Below, piece by piece: positions 17,001-24,360 of a stretch of DNA of 64,000 bases. The translations under genes were made by a program, and so were the position numbers. Position 1 is the stretch's first letter, and every line of letters begins with the position of its first letter. Source of the stretch: Fimbriimonadaceae bacterium (GTDB lineage Bacteria > Armatimonadota > Fimbriimonadia > Fimbriimonadales > Fimbriimonadaceae); assembly GCA_026129685.1 (NCBI GenBank), contig JAHCHO010000009.1:1-64000 (forward strand), given 5' to 3'. The notes under the pieces were generated by a model. The model was not told the origin of the DNA. It made no database searches and saw only the letters and a list, made by a program, of their open reading frames with translations.

Positions 17001-17532
17001 GAAACGCCTCGTCCCACGTGACTCGGACAAAGGTGTCCTGCCCCCGATTCATGAACCCGTAGCGCTTTCTCAGGTCGTCGGTCAGAAACGGGAAACCATC
17101 GTCCGCCCATCGCTTCCAGCCCCGGCGGACCATCGGGTACTTCAGCCGGTACGGGCCGTAGACCCGACGATGGATGGTGTACCCCTTGTTGCAGCCGCGC
17201 GGGTGCCAGTGAGCCGAGGGCGAGTGACCGTCGACGTCCTTGTACCGAGCCACGTCGTACGCGGGTTCGATACGGGTGACGACTCCGTTGCGTTCGACGG
17301 CCGTCATGCGGCAGGCGTGGGTGCAGTTCGGGGAGCAGACGAAAGAGAACTTGCGGTCATAGGCGTACAGGTCCCGGTAGTACTCCTCCCAACCGCGTTC
17401 GGGGTAGTGGCTCAAAGGGTTCTCGATGCCCTTCGCGGCACGCAGGTGGAAGAAGGCGAACTCGCCGACCAGCCCTGCGCCGACGGTGGCTCCCGTCATC
17501 GCCAGGAAGCCGCGACGCGTCATCCCGCTCAT
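14053..17532 (-). CDS. Tat-exported molybdopterin oxidoreductase catalytic subunit, type II DMSO reductase family
   Basis: A 1159-residue protein with a twin-arginine signal (MTRRGFLAM...) and the N-terminal 4Fe-4S motif Cys66-x3-Cys70-x3-Cys74 plus Cys114; NarG has His at the first position. WHGDQSPGF puts Asp274 where NarG has its Mo-ligating Asp (YCDLPPA), so this is the Asp-ligated type II branch: nitrate reductase, nitrite oxidoreductase, (per)chlorate, selenate, DMS or ethylbenzene enzymes. Context of NnrS, Dnr-like regulator, hemerythrin and Moco genes makes nitrate the likeliest substrate, but sequence alone cannot fix it. The ATG at 17532 overlaps the Rrf2 stop (ATGA). Export places the enzyme outside the inner membrane. 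Confidence 0.9.
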   Translation of the reverse strand: MSGMTRRGFLAMTGATVGAGLVGEFAFFHLRAAKGIENPLSHYPERGWEEYYRDLYAYDRKFSFVCSPNCTHACRMTAVERNGVVTRIEPAYDVARYKDVDGHSPSAHWHPRGCNKGYTIHRRVYGPYRLKYPMVRRGWKRWADDGFPFLTDDLRKRYGFMNRGQDTFVRVTWDEAFRYAAQGFDAVARHYSGPEGKTRLADQGYPPEMLEAMHGAGTRTIKCRGGMGVLGFIGKYGLYRFSNMLALLDARVRGVDEKDALGGRKWSNYTWHGDQSPGFPYVHGLQSSDCDLNDMRNAKLHIQIGKNLVENKMTESHFFIELIERGAKIVTITPEYGPAATKASYWIPVRPGATDTALFLAVSKILIDEKKYDEAFVKRHTDFPLLVRTDTLERLRASDVFPDYQLGLEPDGPSFKEQGLEREQYERLGDYVAFDQAARRLVPITRDDVGDRLAERKIDPQLEWKGRAALRDGSEVEVQTLWEMYKVHLRDYDVDTAHEICSAPKEAILQLARDIGDPENWPIGVHIGEGINHWFHATEANRAICLPMILTGNLGKPGAGFYAWSGNYKAAVFQASPEVGPGFYGWIAEDPFHANLDPGAPAKSLKINKCAKDEEPAYWNRGDRPLIVDTPKGERVVFTGDTHMPTPTKALWFTNVNLFNNAKWAYDAIKNVNPLIDMIVAQDIEMTASCEYSDIVFAANSWMEFETLEVTSSCSNPFLQIWKGGIPPVFDTRDDVAIIAGVAKALGEEHRDVRFADYWRFALEKRTDVYIDRLLQGSIPTQGMTVADIMAGKFGEPGAALLAFRTYPRIPFFEQVQESKPFFTDTGRLNAYSDIPEAIACGENFIVHREGPEATPYLPNVIVSSNPFVRPENYGVTPALLQSGVLDADLRTIANNKLPWSEAKRTKNPLWEAGYRFFCLTPKTRHRVHSQWSVTDWNLLWDSNFADSFRKDKRTPGVGEHQININPEAAKAMGLADGDYVYVDANPTDRPYRGHKPDDPFYKTARLMLRVKFNPAYPYDVVMIKHGAFMSTERSVLAHESRPDGLARSSDTGYQSNFRFGSHQSLTRDWSMPMHQTDSLFHKTKSGMHFMFGGEADNHALNTVPKETLVRVVRAEAGGLEGKGAWPQAAKGFAPRAESEFMRRYIAGSVVRVEGRTGA

Positions 17533-17996
17533 CGGGTCGCTCCGAGCGCGAGCGCTCTTGCGATCCCGCCGGAAGCGACCGGGTCCCGTTCTGACGAAGC
17601 CCCGACGGCCACGAGACTCGCCAGAGTGACCCCCCGCAGGCCGTCCACAAAGTCGAGCGTCGCCGACCGAACCGCGCGGTGCAAGGGGCACAGCTCGACG
17701 GCGTGACACTCCTTGGACAGCGGGCACCGCTCGACCGTGTCGAGGGGTTCGACGGCCGAGACCACGTCGAGAAGGCTCGTCGCGGCGAGGTCCGTTCTTC
17801 CGAGCTCGTACCCTCCCCGCCGTCCGGGTCGGGACCGGACGAGGCCGGCCCGGCCAAGATCTCGCATCACCTTCGACAGGTAGTCCGGCGGGACCTGGGT
17901 TTCTAGCGAAATAGCCTGCACCGGGTGGTTTTGCCCCGGACGCTCGGCAAGAAACACCATCGCCCGCAAGGCGTACTCCATGGTTCTCGAAAGCAC
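17529..17996 (-). CDS. Rrf2 family Fe-S transcriptional regulator (NsrR/IscR-like)
   Basis: A 155-residue protein with the Rrf2 winged helix (MEYALRAMVFLAE start; QVPPDYLSKVMRDLGRAGLV recognition region) and three cysteines, Cys91-x5-Cys97-x5-Cys103, the spacing used by IscR and NsrR for an Fe-S cluster. It would sense NO, redox state or Fe-S status. It is the first gene of the oxidoreductase operon and overlaps the catalytic subunit by ATGA, so it probably controls its own operon through the palindrome at 18012-18031. The GTG at 17996 is preferred because LSRTMEYALRA fits the usual Rrf2 start; an ATG at 17981 is the alternative. Confidence 0.88.
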   Translation of the reverse strand: MLSRTMEYALRAMVFLAERPGQNHPVQAISLETQVPPDYLSKVMRDLGRAGLVRSRPGRRGGYELGRTDLAATSLLDVVSAVEPLDTVERCPLSKECHAVELCPLHRAVRSATLDFVDGLRGVTLASLVAVGASSERDPVASGGIARALALGATR

Positions 17997-18001
17997 GCGG
18001 C

Positions 18002-18031
18002 ATTATACGCCGATATCTGGATCCGGATATC
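18002..18031 (-). promoter_or_regulatory. Operator-promoter of the rrf2-oxidoreductase operon
   Basis: On the - strand a consensus TATAAT (18007-18002) ends 5 bases before the GTG start. Immediately upstream, 18012-18031 is a 20-base palindrome, GATATC-T-GGATCC-G-GATATC, with a single mismatched pair. It covers the spacer and -35 area, where a repressor would block RNA polymerase, and no good -35 box is visible. The likely binder is the Rrf2 protein itself. The -10 position implies an mRNA with little or no leader. Confidence 0.6.
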
Positions 18032-18588
18032 CGGGAATTTGACGAAAGCCCGCGGTACGCGCCCTGGTGGACGGGACCTTGCCGGACAGCGAGACCGACG
18101 GCGGGGGCTGGCGCCGTAGGCGCTCCCACGATCGCCCACAGCGACCCACCGCTCGTCGTGGGCAGGATCCGTGGTCATTCGTCGGCGATCCACGGCGCTT
18201 CATGGCCGATCCATCGGCCTTTCGTGGCGGATCGGTCGAGGAACTGGCATCGGCGCGACCGCGCGTCCCGACGTCGAACCCGGATTCGCGGCGCCTCGTC
18301 CTCTAGCCTCTGGTTGGCCCCCCGTGCCGTGCGGGACCGCGAAACCGTCGAGCGCCGGCGAACGTCCTTTACAGCGGGCGAGCGCGAGCCGGAATCGGAC
18401 GATGGAGACGACGTCAATGGGACGATCCGGAGGCCGTCGAGGGAGTCGCCGCGACCGGTTTTGTGAAGTCATTTTGAAGTCAGACGTCCCGATACGAGAC
18501 GATACCGAACGTGAGCGGCGTCACACGGTCAGGTTCAAAGTGGCACTTCCGAGCACATCAAAACACCCGGAAACACCCCTTGCCGGCC
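18032..18588. other. Non-coding stretch between the oxidoreductase operon and the tRNA fragment
   Basis: No gene is supported; open frames are short and lack coding pattern. It contains the adjacent near-repeats TTTTGTGAAGTCA (18459-18471) and TTTTGAAGTCA (18472-18482) and a weak pair of CGATCCA-led units (18186-18227). Short direct repeats near an integration scar may be arm sites of an integrase, but nothing more is visible. Confidence 0.35.
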
Positions 18589-18634
18589 TTTGGTAAAGAG
18601 GAGGTCACGGGTTCGATTCCCGTCGAGGTCTCCA
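18589..18634 (+). other. 3' half of a tRNA-Thr(GGT) gene: likely attachment-site remnant
   Basis: The segment reads from an anticodon loop (TTGGTAA, anticodon GGT) through variable loop, T-arm (ACGGG-TTCGATT-CCCGT, 18607-18623), acceptor 3' strand CGAGGTC, discriminator T and encoded CCA (18632-18634). Upstream bases cannot form the other anticodon strand (GGCCT against AGAGG), there is no D-arm, and the acceptor 5' strand GACCTCG is absent. A 3' tRNA fragment starting at the anticodon loop is the usual scar at the far end of an integrase-inserted element. Its orientation puts the element to the left, with an intact tRNA-Thr(GGT) expected beyond the left edge of the window. Confidence 0.75.
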
Positions 18635-18714
18635 GGTTTGGCATCGCTCAGGAGACACTCGGCGGCCCCCCGGGCTTGCCCTTCCCGGTCCAAGTCCAGT
18701 CCCGCAACGGCCCG

Positions 18715-19506
18715 CTATGGTGCTCGGAGCTCGCGCAGGGAAAAACCGGTGTAGTCCAAGACGGATTCCTGCATTGCCTTGACGCTGGGGAAGCCGGTTT
18801 CGGCGGCGAGATCGGAAAGGGGGCCCTCCCGGGCCAGGAGGCGCAAGGCGGCCGACGTTCTGACCCGATCCACGAACTCGTGGAAGCCGTATCCGGTCAC
18901 GTCGCGGAATCGGCGCGAGAAGTGGAAGTGCGAGTAGCCCGCTTCCTCGGCCGCTTGCTTCAGGGTGAGCCGCTCGCGGGCCTTCAGTCGGGCCACGACG
19001 GTGGCGGTGCCAGGGTCGTCGATGGGACCGTGCTGGGCCAGGTCGATCGCGGTCGGTCGGACCAGCGCCTCGGCGGCGACGCGCAAGGCGCGAGCCAACG
19101 CGGCCGACTCGGCGGGGGCGCGGTCCAGGCTTTGGGCGAGGGACCGGCACGGGAACGCTCCGAACGCCTTTTGGGACCGTTCGGCGAGGGATTCGGTCAG
19201 TTTTGGCCAGGCCAGCGACCATGCGTACGCGTCGACCGACCCAAGCCCGATCGAGACCTTCAGGGCACGCGCTCCGGGGACCACCAAGCCGTGTCCGGCC
19301 GGGACGATCGCGGACCGTCCCGGCTCGACATCAACCCTCAAGGTGCCTTCGACCGACAGCAACAGAACGACGCCCGGGACTTCGGCCCGACCTTCGAGGG
19401 TTTCGCAACGCGCTAGGACGCCGCCAAAGGGAGTTTCGGAGAAGGCATCCGTCGCCAGGGCCGGACCGGGGCGCAACGGTTGCGGCGTCCTCGCGAACGT
19501 CACCAT
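18715..19506 (-). CDS. AraC family transcriptional regulator
   Basis: A 263-residue protein: an N-terminal cupin-like ligand domain (AEVPGVVLLLSVEG..., SAIVPAGHGLVVPG) and a C-terminal pair of helix-turn-helix motifs, the first in LTLKQAAEEAGYSHFHFSRRF and the second around LSDLAAETGFPSVKAM. The C-terminal YTGFSLRELR end is typical. The start at 19506 overlaps the stop of the response regulator gene, which lies upstream on the same strand, so the two are co-expressed. The effector and targets are unknown. It lies just outside the tRNA-fragment boundary. Confidence 0.85.
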   Translation of the reverse strand: MVTFARTPQPLRPGPALATDAFSETPFGGVLARCETLEGRAEVPGVVLLLSVEGTLRVDVEPGRSAIVPAGHGLVVPGARALKVSIGLGSVDAYAWSLAWPKLTESLAERSQKAFGAFPCRSLAQSLDRAPAESAALARALRVAAEALVRPTAIDLAQHGPIDDPGTATVVARLKARERLTLKQAAEEAGYSHFHFSRRFRDVTGYGFHEFVDRVRTSAALRLLAREGPLSDLAAETGFPSVKAMQESVLDYTGFSLRELRAP

Positions 19507-19910
19507 GCGACGGTCTCGCACCAGTACCGAAGGGTGTTGCGGACCGCCTCGACGTAGGCGTCATAGTCCGCCGGCTTCCGGACAAAGCTGGCGCCGAGTT
19601 CACGGCACCGCTCGAGATCGGCGGGGTCTTCGGAGCCGGAGAGAACGACGACGGGCAGGTGTCGGGTGGCGGGAAGGGACCGCATTCGCGCCAGGACCTC
19701 CTTGCCGTCTGGAAGAGGAATCTGAAGATCGAGCAGCACGAGATCGACGGTGAGTTCGTCGCCATCGACTTCGAGGAAGGTGAGGGCGTCCCGACCCGAG
19801 TACGCCACGCAGAGATCCACATGGGGAAACTCCTTGTCCACCACCCGGCTGACCAGCTCTTGGGACAGGGGATCGTCTTCGACAAGCAAGAGACGTTGAC
19901 GCTTCACCAT
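19500..19910 (-). CDS. Single-domain response regulator (CheY-like receiver)
   Basis: A 136-residue receiver domain without an output domain. Acidic pocket Glu11-Asp12-Asp13, phosphoacceptor Asp61 (LLDLQIP), Ser81 in VVLSGSED and Lys102 in VRKPADY are all present. It probably passes phosphorylation to a partner protein. The ATG at 19910 is chosen over an upstream start because the family begins with KRQRLLLVEDD. A CATACT box ends 4 bases before that ATG (19915-19920), another possible leaderless start. No histidine kinase is nearby. It overlaps the AraC gene. Confidence 0.85.
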   Translation of the reverse strand: MVKRQRLLLVEDDPLSQELVSRVVDKEFPHVDLCVAYSGRDALTFLEVDGDELTVDLVLLDLQIPLPDGKEVLARMRSLPATRHLPVVVLSGSEDPADLERCRELGASFVRKPADYDAYVEAVRNTLRYWCETVAW

Positions 19911-20330
19911 CGCGAGTATGCACCACGCCCGGCCTTGCCCCGCGAAGGACACGGGCAGGCGGCCGTCCCGCGACGGTCGCCGCCCAAGTCCGTGTTGTCC
20001 ACCGTTACGGATCCCTGAGAATCAAGGTTTTCCGGCAATGTCCCTCGTTCAAGTCCGGCGATTCCTGGGCGGACCGGCGCAAACGTCGGACGCCGCTTGA
20101 GTTCCGGAACGTCTCAGGCGGGCCGAAGCCCGAGCCAAGACTCCTTGCCTTTGCTCCCTATCGCAGTTCTCCCGTCCCGATCTCGCTCTCCCAACTAGAA
20201 TATCGTCGCCCAAGGTTCGCTCGCTCATCCGCGATGTTGCGCCGTTCGCGTCAACTTTCGCTCGTGCCGCGTTCGTTGGCCCGACGGGTCCGAGAACTCG
20301 GTGGCCGGACAACCGTTATCACCGTAAAGG
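19911..20330. other. Divergent intergenic region
   Basis: A 420-base gap between the response regulator (- strand) and the alpha/beta hydrolase (+ strand). Apart from the CATACT box at 19915-19920 and a small GGGC-CGAA-GCCC hairpin near 20125, I see no gene, repeat or clear promoter. Confidence 0.4.
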
Positions 20331-21293
20331 ATGTTCACAAGCCTGTTCGCTTGCCTTGGGGTGGCCTGTCCGGGACTCGCCGATTACGACCCGCTCGTCG
20401 TCCGCGATGCGGACCGGGTGACCACGATGGACCTGACCGTCTGCGACGAGGCACGCAAGCGCGACGTGCCGATCCGGGTGTTTCTGCCGACGGTCGCCGG
20501 TGCCCGGCCCGTCGTGCTGTTCAGCCACGGGTTGGGCGGATCGCGGGAGGGGAGCGCCTACCTCGCCCGCCACTGGGCGGCGAGGGGCTACGCGGTGGTC
20601 TTCCTCCAGCACCTCGGAAGCGACGAATCGGTCTGGCGGAACGCGCGACCCCTCGATCGGCTCGCGGCGATGCGGCGCGCGGCCAACGCGGAGAACTTCC
20701 TGCTCCGAACCCAGGACGTGGCCGTGGTCCTGGATCGCCTCGAACGGTGGAACGCAGCGCGCGAGCACGCGTTGGCCGGCCGCCTCGACCTCGATCGGGT
20801 CGGGATGTCCGGACACTCGTTCGGCGCGGTCACCACCCAAGCCGTTTCCGGGCAGGTCTTCGCAGGGAAGGCGCGGTACACGGATTCGCGGATTCGCGCC
20901 GCCCTCCCGATGAGCCCGAGTTCGCCCCAGACCGTCAACCCCGCGCGGGCCTTCGGCAAGGTGGCGATTCCCTGGATGCTGATGACGGGCACGCGGGACG
21001 TTGCGGCGATCGGGGATCAGGACGCGGCGTCTCGACTGAAGGTCTTCCCTGCCTTGCCCAAAGGGTCGAAGTACGAGTTGGTGCTGGACGGGGCGGAACA
21101 CTCGGCGTTCACCGACCGGGGTCTGCCCGGAGACCGGCAACCCCGAAACCCGAACCACCATCGCGCGATCCTCGCGCTGAGCACGGCGTTCTGGGACGCC
21201 TACCTGCGAGACGACCCGGAGGCACGCGCCTGGCTGGACGGCTTCGGCCCCCGCACGATCCTCGAACGCGGCGACCGCTGGCAGCGGAAGTGA
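20331..21293 (+). CDS. Secreted alpha/beta hydrolase
   Basis: A 320-residue protein with a short signal peptide (about 1-17) and an alpha/beta-hydrolase fold. The oxyanion motif is FSHGLGGS, the nucleophile is Ser163 in GHSFG, Asp223 (TGTRDV) is the likely acid and His257 (GAEHSAF) the base. The layout recalls platelet-activating-factor acetylhydrolase or dienelactone-hydrolase relatives that act on esters. It is a single gene convergent with rsmA, only 4 bases between stops. Substrate unknown. Confidence 0.82.
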   Translation: MFTSLFACLGVACPGLADYDPLVVRDADRVTTMDLTVCDEARKRDVPIRVFLPTVAGARPVVLFSHGLGGSREGSAYLARHWAARGYAVVFLQHLGSDESVWRNARPLDRLAAMRRAANAENFLLRTQDVAVVLDRLERWNAAREHALAGRLDLDRVGMSGHSFGAVTTQAVSGQVFAGKARYTDSRIRAALPMSPSSPQTVNPARAFGKVAIPWMLMTGTRDVAAIGDQDAASRLKVFPALPKGSKYELVLDGAEHSAFTDRGLPGDRQPRNPNHHRAILALSTAFWDAYLRDDPEARAWLDGFGPRTILERGDRWQRK

Positions 21294-21297
21294 TCGT

Positions 21298-22113
21298 CTA
21301 GCCCAGCTTGCCACGGAGGGCGATCCAGGCGTCCACGTCCAAAGCGGCCGGGCGCGCGTCGTCTCGCACCTCCATGAGGCGCAGGGAAGCGACGATCCGC
21401 TCCCTTTCGTGGCCCATGGCGAGGAGGTTGTTGACGAGCGTCTTGCGCGGTTGACGAAACCCACCGTGCACAAACCGCCGCAACCCGTCCGGGTCCTCGA
21501 GAACGCGATCGTTCGGTTTGAGCCCCAACACCACGCTGTCCACCTTGGGCGGCGGCCAGAACGCGCCGGCCGGGACGTCGGCGACCTTGCCGATGGCGAA
21601 CCGAGACTGCAGATCGATGGTCAACGCGCCCCGGTGCCGGTCGCCCGCCGGGGCGAGTACGCGGTCCCCGACCTCGCGCTGCATCATCAGAACCATACAC
21701 GAGACGTGTTCGCGGAGTTCGGCGAAGCGCGCCAGCAGGGGGCCGGTGATGTTGTAGGGCATGTTCGATACGACCGCCCTGGGTGAAGGCAGATCGGCCA
21801 GAATCGCCCCCAGGTCTTGCCGCAATGCGTCGGCGATCACGAGGCGCGCGTCCGGCGCCGACTCGGACAGCACGGGCGCCATCGTGCGATCAAGCTCGAC
21901 CGCCGTAACCGCTCGCCCCGATGCGACCAAGGCCCGCGTGAGAATCCCCGGACCCGGCCCAACCTCCAGCACGCCCCGTACTTCGGGCAACGCGTCGAGG
22001 ATCGCGTCCACCACGCGCCGGGACACGAGGAAATGCTGGCCGAGGCGCTTGTCGACGGTCACGCCGTGCCGCTCCAGAAGGGCGCGCAACTCGGTCGGCT
22101 GAGCGAGGTCCAA
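21298..22113 (-). CDS. rsmA: 16S rRNA (adenine1518/1519-N6)-dimethyltransferase RsmA/KsgA
   Basis: A 271-residue SAM-dependent methyltransferase that dimethylates two adenines near the 3' end of 16S rRNA late in 30S assembly. Start region KRLGQHFLVS, SAM loop LEVGPGPGILT and the catalytic NMPYNITGPLL (usual NLPYNI) are all present; FWPPPKVDSVV is the other family signature. It follows a 3D-domain gene on the same strand, as in the yabE-rnmV-ksgA order of Firmicutes, but without rnmV. Confidence 0.95.
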   Translation of the reverse strand: MDLAQPTELRALLERHGVTVDKRLGQHFLVSRRVVDAILDALPEVRGVLEVGPGPGILTRALVASGRAVTAVELDRTMAPVLSESAPDARLVIADALRQDLGAILADLPSPRAVVSNMPYNITGPLLARFAELREHVSCMVLMMQREVGDRVLAPAGDRHRGALTIDLQSRFAIGKVADVPAGAFWPPPKVDSVVLGLKPNDRVLEDPDGLRRFVHGGFRQPRKTLVNNLLAMGHERERIVASLRLMEVRDDARPAALDVDAWIALRGKLG

Positions 22114-22119
22114 GTCGAA

Positions 22120-22773
22120 CTAGGCTCGCCGCTTCAGCACGTGAACCTGGACCTTTTTCCGTCCGTAGGCGAGCGACTGGGATCGGCTGGGGTAACAGAG
22201 GTCGATGCGACGACCCTTGATCGCACCCCCGGTATCGGAAGCGATCGCGAATCCGTAGCCTTCGACGAACACGAGCGTGCCCAGGGGGATTACCCGGGGA
22301 TCGACGGCGACGACGCCGTAGTCGGCCCTCATTCCGGTCGCGGTCCGGCCGGTGGCGCCCCGCCCGATCGTCTGCGGAGACGGGTCGTAGGCGGTGGCCT
22401 CCATCTCGATCACTTTGGCGCGCGCGAAGCTGCCGCCGCGGCTTTGGGCATACCCGGAGGGACCCATCAGCACGATTTCGGGTTGCGCGTCGGTTCGTTC
22501 TTCGTCGAGCAGTTCTTTTCGGTACGGTTTTCCGTCCTTAAAGAAGACTTGATAGGTACGGGTGACCCGACCCGGCTGGCCTTCCTGAGCCTTCAGGAGG
22601 CGGCCCGGCCCGACCCGGCGGCTGAATTCGTAGTGGGTTTCGAACGGAACGGACTCCGTCACCACCCGAATCGCGGTTTCGTCCGTCTTTGTCTTTGTCG
22701 GTCGCCCGTGGGCGACGTTCGTCGTTAAAGCCAGGGTAAGAACAAGAACGCCCTGGAACCAAGCCGTGCGCAT
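22120..22773 (-). CDS. Secreted G5/3D-domain protein (YabE/YocH-like)
   Basis: A 217-residue exported protein: signal peptide (about 1-23), a G5-like segment (ESVPFETHYEFS, then GRVTRTYQVFFKDGK) and a C-terminal 3D domain with MEATAYDP, GVVAVDPRVIPLG and ASDTGGAIKGRRIDLC, whose aspartates give the domain its name. The 3D fold is the catalytic part of MltA/resuscitation-type murein enzymes. The ATG at 22773 is preferred because GAGGAGG lies about 6 bases before it. Location before rsmA matches Firmicute yabE. Confidence 0.85.
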   Translation of the reverse strand: MRTAWFQGVLVLTLALTTNVAHGRPTKTKTDETAIRVVTESVPFETHYEFSRRVGPGRLLKAQEGQPGRVTRTYQVFFKDGKPYRKELLDEERTDAQPEIVLMGPSGYAQSRGGSFARAKVIEMEATAYDPSPQTIGRGATGRTATGMRADYGVVAVDPRVIPLGTLVFVEGYGFAIASDTGGAIKGRRIDLCYPSRSQSLAYGRKKVQVHVLKRRA

Positions 22774-22884
22774 TCGGCACCTCCTCTTGCGTGTGGCGAT
22801 CGCCATCATACCCGATCCGGGCACGGGTGCAATTGTCGGGCGACGGCGACCCCCTCGTTAGGCCCCTCGCGGGTAAGTTGGGAC

Positions 22885-23544
22885 ATGCGCGCCATCCTCC
22901 TCGTCACCCTGTGCGTGGGCGCCCAAGTTGCCTTGGGCCAGGTTCAGATGCGCGTCTTGTCGCAAGGGGTCGAGGTCGGCACCGCCCGCATCAGCCAGAA
23001 ACTCCTACCCGACGGCGGCAAGCAGGTCAACCTGAACATGGACCTCAAGAATGGGCCGACGAAAGTCGTCGTTCGCCAAACGTCGTCCTACGATGCGAAG
23101 GGGGTCGCGACGCACAAATTCCAGGAGACGATCGTCACCCCCGGCCCGGTACGGACGACCGTGATCGCGACCTTGTCGGACCGTGAGGCCAAGGTGGCGG
23201 TGGACAAAGGGGGGAAGTCCGAATCGAGAACCGTGCCCGCTCCCAAGGACGCCCCGCGCGACGACCCGAGCGAGTTCTGGTTCATTCGTGACGTTCCCCG
23301 GCCGGGCACGAAGGTCTCGCGCTACCGTTTCGACATGGGCTCGCTCGACTGGAAGCTCCTGGAAGTCGAGTACCTCGGTCCCCGCGAGGTCGCGGTGGGG
23401 GGCAAGAAGGTACGCACCCATGCGATCAAGGCATCGGACGGCACGTTCTACGTGGACGAAAAGGGACTGCCCTACCTTATCGAAACGAGCGCGTTCAGAA
23501 TGGAGCGTGTGGTCGAGGGTGCGCCGCGCCCTCCGAGGGCCTAA
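22885..23544 (+). CDS. Secreted protein of unknown function
   Basis: A 219-residue protein with a cleavable signal (about 1-18, ending ALGQ) and beta-rich sequence with alternating charged strands. The pattern RISQKLLPDGGKQVNL and VRQTSSYDAKG...TYLIETS resembles lipoprotein-like DUF3108 or related sheets that process 'question-and-answer' beta sandwiches, but the match is too weak to name. It ends 3 bases before dapB, so the two are likely co-transcribed. Confidence 0.65.
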   Translation: MRAILLVTLCVGAQVALGQVQMRVLSQGVEVGTARISQKLLPDGGKQVNLNMDLKNGPTKVVVRQTSSYDAKGVATHKFQETIVTPGPVRTTVIATLSDREAKVAVDKGGKSESRTVPAPKDAPRDDPSEFWFIRDVPRPGTKVSRYRFDMGSLDWKLLEVEYLGPREVAVGGKKVRTHAIKASDGTFYVDEKGLPYLIETSAFRMERVVEGAPRPPRA

Positions 23545-23547
23545 CCC

Positions 23548-24360
23548 ATGGAAAGGAAACCCAAGATTCGCGTCGGTATCGTCGGGGCGGCGGGCCGCAT
23601 GGGCCGCATCATCGCTCAAGGCCTGCACCGGGCGACCGACATGGACCTCGTTCTCGCGGTGGACCGGGAACACGCGGACGAGAGTCTGCGGGACGTGATC
23701 GGACCCCACATGCCGGATGTGCCGATCCGGTCAAAGCTCGGGGAGGCGCTCGACGAAACACCGGTTCAAGTGATCGTGGACTTCACGCACCCCTCGGCCG
23801 CCTGCCAACACGCCCTCTCGGCGCTGAAGCGGCACGTCGCGCCAATCATCGGGACGTCGGGCTTGACCTCCGACGATCTCAAGGAGATTCGGCGCCAGGC
23901 CGAAGAGTCGGGGACACCCGCGATGGTGGTCCCGAATTTCGCGATCGGGGCGGTCCTCATGATGAAGTTCGCGGAAACCGCGGCAAAGTACATGCCGGAC
24001 GTGGAGATCATCGAGATGCACCACGACGGCAAGGCCGACGCGCCTTCCGGCACCGCCTTGCGGACCGCCGAACTCATCACGCAGAATCGGCGCGCTTGGC
24101 CGACCGAGAACGTCGCCCCGATCATCAAGCTGGCGGGCGCCCGTGGGGCGAACCTACAGGGTGTCCAGATTCACTCGATCCGGCTGAAGGGCATGCTCGC
24201 CCACCAGCAGGTGGTCTTCGGCGGCGACGGCGAGATTCTGACGATTCGTCACGACTCGCTCGACCGAAGCTCGTTCGTCGAAGGCGTGACGGCGAGCGTC
24301 CGCGCCATTCTGGGGCGAACGGGGTTGACGGTCGGCCTCGAAGCCATCCTTGACAACTAG
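23548..24360 (+). CDS. dapB: 4-hydroxy-tetrahydrodipicolinate reductase
   Basis: A 270-residue NAD(P)H-dependent enzyme of lysine and diaminopimelate synthesis. The nucleotide loop is VGAAGRMGRIIAQGL, VDFTHPSA lines the cofactor site, and IIEMHHDGKADAPSGTA is the DapB signature with the catalytic His and Lys. Length is normal. Its TAG stop and the TAG stop of the convergent GH31 gene share the same CTAG (24357-24360), so the genes overlap by four bases. Confidence 0.95.
   Translation: MERKPKIRVGIVGAAGRMGRIIAQGLHRATDMDLVLAVDREHADESLRDVIGPHMPDVPIRSKLGEALDETPVQVIVDFTHPSAACQHALSALKRHVAPIIGTSGLTSDDLKEIRRQAEESGTPAMVVPNFAIGAVLMMKFAETAAKYMPDVEIIEMHHDGKADAPSGTALRTAELITQNRRAWPTENVAPIIKLAGARGANLQGVQIHSIRLKGMLAHQQVVFGGDGEILTIRHDSLDRSSFVEGVTASVRAILGRTGLTVGLEAILDN

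Noticed and set aside
14149-17706. Long + strand frames opposite the molybdoenzyme alpha gene
   Set aside because: They mirror the true - strand gene; domain motifs, Tat signal and overlaps all support the - strand.
18186-18227. Two 21-base tandem units led by CGATCCA
   Set aside because: Outside the first seven bases they agree poorly and no third copy is clear.
18559-18634. A complete tRNA gene ending at CCA
   Set aside because: There is no D-arm, the acceptor 5' strand is missing and the anticodon stem cannot pair, so only the 3' half is present.
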